From Azospirillum rugosum (lineage in GTDB: Bacteria; Pseudomonadota; Alphaproteobacteria; Azospirillales; Azospirillaceae), in NCBI RefSeq assembly GCF_017876155.1, contig NZ_JAGINP010000007.1, forward strand, positions 1 through 64,000: a stretch of DNA of 64,000 nucleotides. The letters run 5' to 3'. The number at the start of each line of letters is the position of its first letter. Position 1 is the stretch's first letter. Below, piece by piece: positions 61,459 to 64,000 of the stretch. The position numbers were made by a program, and so were the translations under genes. The notes below the pieces were generated by a model. That model saw only the letters and a program-made list of their open reading frames with translations. It was not told where the DNA came from and ran no database searches.

Positions 61459-64000
61459 ATGCCACACTACTCCCGCTTGTTTCTCTTTCTCGTGGCGGCC
61501 GTTATCCCGCTTGCGGCGCTGCAATTCATGATGCAATACAACGTGCGGCAGCATCGCGCGGTTGAGATCCAAAACGACGTGGTCCGGCTTCTCCACCTCG
61601 TTGACGCCGAACAGCAGCGCATCGCCGCCGACGCGCAGCATGTCCTGGCGGCGGTGCTCGAATCCGGAATTCCGCGCACCGCACCGGTGGATTGCCAGGC
61701 GACGCTCGCCCGGATGAAGGCGCGCTACCCCGCCTATCTGACGATCGAGGTCGCGGACCGTGAGGGCACCGTCTGGTGCTCCACCGACCCGCGGACGCTG
61801 GGGATCTCGGTCGGCGACTACGGCACCTTCCAGGAGGCCATGCGCTCCAACGGGATCGTGCTCGGCGAATACGCCGTCGCCCGCGGGATCGGGCGTCCGA
61901 TCCTGCCCTTCCGGATGGGCTACCGGGGGCCCGACGGCGCCATGGCGGGGGTGGTGACCGTCCTGCTCGACGTCGGCTGGCTGGAGGACGACCTGACCCA
62001 CCGCAACCTGCCGGCGGGCATGGCCATCCTGCTGACCGACCGGAACGGCATCGTCATGGCCCGGGTGCCGGCGCGGCCCGAGGCGGTCGGCCGCCCGCTG
62101 CCGTCCGACATGCTGCGCACCCTGCTGTCGGCGACGGACACGCAGACCATCGAGGTGGTGGGGCTGGACGGGGTCCGGCGGATCGTCGCGGTATCCCCGC
62201 CGCGGACGGGCTGGCGCGGCACGATGCTGGCCGTCGGCGTGGACCGCGACGCGGCGATGGCCCCGGTGAACGAGGCGATGATGCAGTCGCTGGCCTATTT
62301 CGGCGGGACGCTTCTGCTCTGCTGCCTGGGGGCCACCTGGGGCCTCCGCCAGTTCCTGCGCATGCGCGAGCGGATGCACGACACCGCGCTGGAGATGGCC
62401 TCCGTGCTGGAAAGCACGACCGACGCCGTGGCGGAGGTCGACCGCGACTGGAAGGTCGTCTTCCTCAACGACCGGGCGAAGGCGCTGCTTCCCTACTCCT
62501 CCTCCCTGTATGGCCGCAACGGGTGGGAGGCCTTCCCGGAACTGGTCGGCGGCACGGCCTGGGACCGCCTGAACCACGCGATGATGGAGCGCGAGCCGGT
62601 GGAGTTCGAGCTGCTGGGCCCGACCACCGGCCTGTGGTTCGCGGCGCGCGCCTTCCCGTCGCGCAAGGGGCTGGTGATCTATTTCCAGGACGTCAGCCAG
62701 CGCAAGCAGCACGAGGAGGAGCGCACGCGCCTCAACCGGCAGCTGGAGGAGGAGCGGACGCTCCTGCGCGCCGTGCTCGACCATATGCCCTCGGGCGTTC
62801 TGGTGGCGGAAGCGCCGTCCGGTCGCATCGTGAAGGTCAACGCCGCGGCCGAGCGGATGCTCGGCCAGCCGCTGCCCCGCGTGATCGGGGCGGAGCGCCT
62901 GTACGACGTGCCGATACCCCCCGGCTTCGGGCCGCATCGGCCGGACGGTACCCTCTACGGCGGGGGGGAGACCCCGCTGGCCCGCGCCCTGCTGGCCGGC
63001 GAGGTGGTGGAGCAGGAGGATCTCGACTACCACCGCGCCGACGGCGGCGTGGTCACCCTGTCGGTCAGCGCGGCGCCGGTCCGCGACGCCGACGGGCGGG
63101 TCGTGCTCGCCATCTGCACGCTGCGCGACGTCGGGGAGCGCAAGGCCATGGAGATGGCGCTCCATCAGGCGAAGGAGCAGGCCGACCAGGCCAACCGCGC
63201 CAAGTCGAAGTTCCTGGCGGCGGCCAGCCACGACCTGCGCCAGCCCATGCAGTCCATGTTCCTGTTCAGCGGCATCCTGCACCGCCACGTGACGGGGGAG
63301 CAGGGCCAGCGCAGCCTGGAGATGCTGGAGCGCGGGCTGGACACGCTGAAGGGCCTGCTGGACAGCCTGCTGGACGTCTCCCGCCTCGACGTCGGGGCCA
63401 TCGAGCCGCGCATCGAAGCCGTGGCGCTGGCCGGGCTGGTCGACGAGATCGTCGCCTCCTACACGCCGATCCTGGAGAGCAAGGGGCTGTCCTTCCGCGT
63501 GGCCGGCGACCGGGCGGTGTCGGTGCGCAGCGACCGCGTCCTGCTTGGCCGCATGCTGCGCAACCTCGTCGAGAACGCCGTGAAATACACGGAGCGCGGC
63601 GGCGTGGAGATCGGTCTCCACTTGCTTGACGGCAAGGTGCGCGTCGAGGTGGCCGACACCGGCATCGGCATTCCGCCGGACCAGCTGGACCAAATCTTCG
63701 CGGAGTTTCACCAGGTCAACAACCCGGAACGCGACCGCGCCCGCGGCCTGGGGCTTGGGCTGGCCATCGTCCAGCGCCTGTCCGTCATCCTGGACCATCC
63801 GGTGGAGGTCCGCTCGCAGCCCGGCCGCGGATCGGTCTTCACCATCGACCTGCCGCTGGACCAAGCGGAGGCGGAGCCGCCGCCCAACGAGGCGCAGCCC
63901 CGCGGCGACGGCCGGGCGCCGCTCGCCCTCCTGGTGGACGACGACGCCATCGTTCTGCTGGGGCTTCGCGACATGTTCCGGGAATGGGGCTACGAGGTGC
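61459..64000 (+). CDS. hybrid histidine kinase, 3' end outside the window
   Basis: A partial gene of at least 847 codons that has no stop before the window end. A first membrane helix (LFLFLVAAVIPLAALQFMM) and a second near residue 275-295 flank a Cache-type periplasmic sensor. Two PAS domains follow (about 310-430 and 440-560), then HisKA with SKFLAAASHDLRQPMQSMFL and His591, an ATPase domain (VADTGIGIPPDQLDQIFAEF, RARGLGLGLAIVQRLS), and the start of a receiver domain, LALLVDDDAIVLLGLRDMFR. The SHDLRQP type of H box is shared with kinases of the NahK/ErcS' type. ATG 61459 lacks a clear ribosome binding site. It is cut only by the window edge. Confidence 0.88.
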   Translation, partial: MPHYSRLFLFLVAAVIPLAALQFMMQYNVRQHRAVEIQNDVVRLLHLVDAEQQRIAADAQHVLAAVLESGIPRTAPVDCQATLARMKARYPAYLTIEVADREGTVWCSTDPRTLGISVGDYGTFQEAMRSNGIVLGEYAVARGIGRPILPFRMGYRGPDGAMAGVVTVLLDVGWLEDDLTHRNLPAGMAILLTDRNGIVMARVPARPEAVGRPLPSDMLRTLLSATDTQTIEVVGLDGVRRIVAVSPPRTGWRGTMLAVGVDRDAAMAPVNEAMMQSLAYFGGTLLLCCLGATWGLRQFLRMRERMHDTALEMASVLESTTDAVAEVDRDWKVVFLNDRAKALLPYSSSLYGRNGWEAFPELVGGTAWDRLNHAMMEREPVEFELLGPTTGLWFAARAFPSRKGLVIYFQDVSQRKQHEEERTRLNRQLEEERTLLRAVLDHMPSGVLVAEAPSGRIVKVNAAAERMLGQPLPRVIGAERLYDVPIPPGFGPHRPDGTLYGGGETPLARALLAGEVVEQEDLDYHRADGGVVTLSVSAAPVRDADGRVVLAICTLRDVGERKAMEMALHQAKEQADQANRAKSKFLAAASHDLRQPMQSMFLFSGILHRHVTGEQGQRSLEMLERGLDTLKGLLDSLLDVSRLDVGAIEPRIEAVALAGLVDEIVASYTPILESKGLSFRVAGDRAVSVRSDRVLLGRMLRNLVENAVKYTERGGVEIGLHLLDGKVRVEVADTGIGIPPDQLDQIFAEFHQVNNPERDRARGLGLGLAIVQRLSVILDHPVEVRSQPGRGSVFTIDLPLDQAEAEPPPNEAQPRGDGRAPLALLVDDDAIVLLGLRDMFREWGYEV

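Overview
The window is high-GC chromosomal-type DNA from an alphaproteobacterium, most likely Azospirillum or a close relative in the Rhodospirillales/Azospirillales. Reasons: a CcrM-type GANTC methyltransferase with a cluster of GANTC sites in front of its gene, a double cold-shock-domain protein, an FnrN-like regulator, a large number of PAS/MHYT/chemoreceptor signalling proteins, and consistently GC-rich codon use. The genus is inference; no database search was possible.

Layout. 1-1100: the 3' end of a 23S rRNA gene, a 5S rRNA gene and a strong terminator. 1.2-11.3 kb: housekeeping and envelope genes (FAH-family hydrolase, an unknown protein, a PGPGW-like membrane protein, a class I aminotransferase, an orphan histidine kinase, and a very large alpha-2-macroglobulin that has lost its thioester motif). 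11.8-17.7 kb: a MerR-regulated fatty-acid beta-oxidation operon (merR, thiolase, HAD/ECH bifunctional protein, acyl-CoA dehydrogenase) with a LiuR-like operator in front of it. 18-22 kb: orphan NarL-type regulator, CBS protein, OmpW, a lipoprotein and an FAD amine/amino-acid oxidase. 22.3-28.3 kb: the dciA-dsbA-smc cluster divergent from mutY. 28.3-39.5 kb: DUF1194 vWA protein, PAS histidine kinase, folB, ccrM, rnhB, a tandem cNMP-domain protein, ychJ, double-CSD protein, S41 protease, and an ExoY-like sugar transferase.

39.6-55 kb is the most coherent system: a membrane-bound [NiFe] uptake hydrogenase of the E. coli Hyd-2 (Hyb) type. hybO-hybA-hybB-hybC encode the structural enzyme, followed by a terminator and the protease gene hybD. 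After two oppositely oriented genes (hupE nickel permease and an exported metallo-beta-lactamase-fold protein) comes a second maturation operon: hypC2/hybG-hybE-hupK-hypA-hypB-hypF-hypC, then a ParE/RelE-like toxin-antitoxin pair, then hypE. hypD is not in the window; the toxin-antitoxin pair occupies the place between hypC and hypE where hypD normally lies. hypF carries an in-frame palindromic repeat insertion. Both hydrogenase operons have a perfect TTGAT-N4-ATCAA box upstream, and an FnrN-like regulator with N-terminal cysteines lies 3 kb away at 57.9 kb, with a near-perfect box in front of its own gene.

55.6-64 kb: a chemoreceptor, the FnrN-like regulator, a MHYT-PAS histidine kinase and a hybrid histidine kinase that runs off the window end. 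A GC-rich REP-like palindrome family (CCCTCACCC-YAA-CCCTCTCCCC type) occurs at five places, three of them as inverted pairs, one inside hypF. No CRISPR array, prophage, insertion sequence or tRNA gene was recognised.
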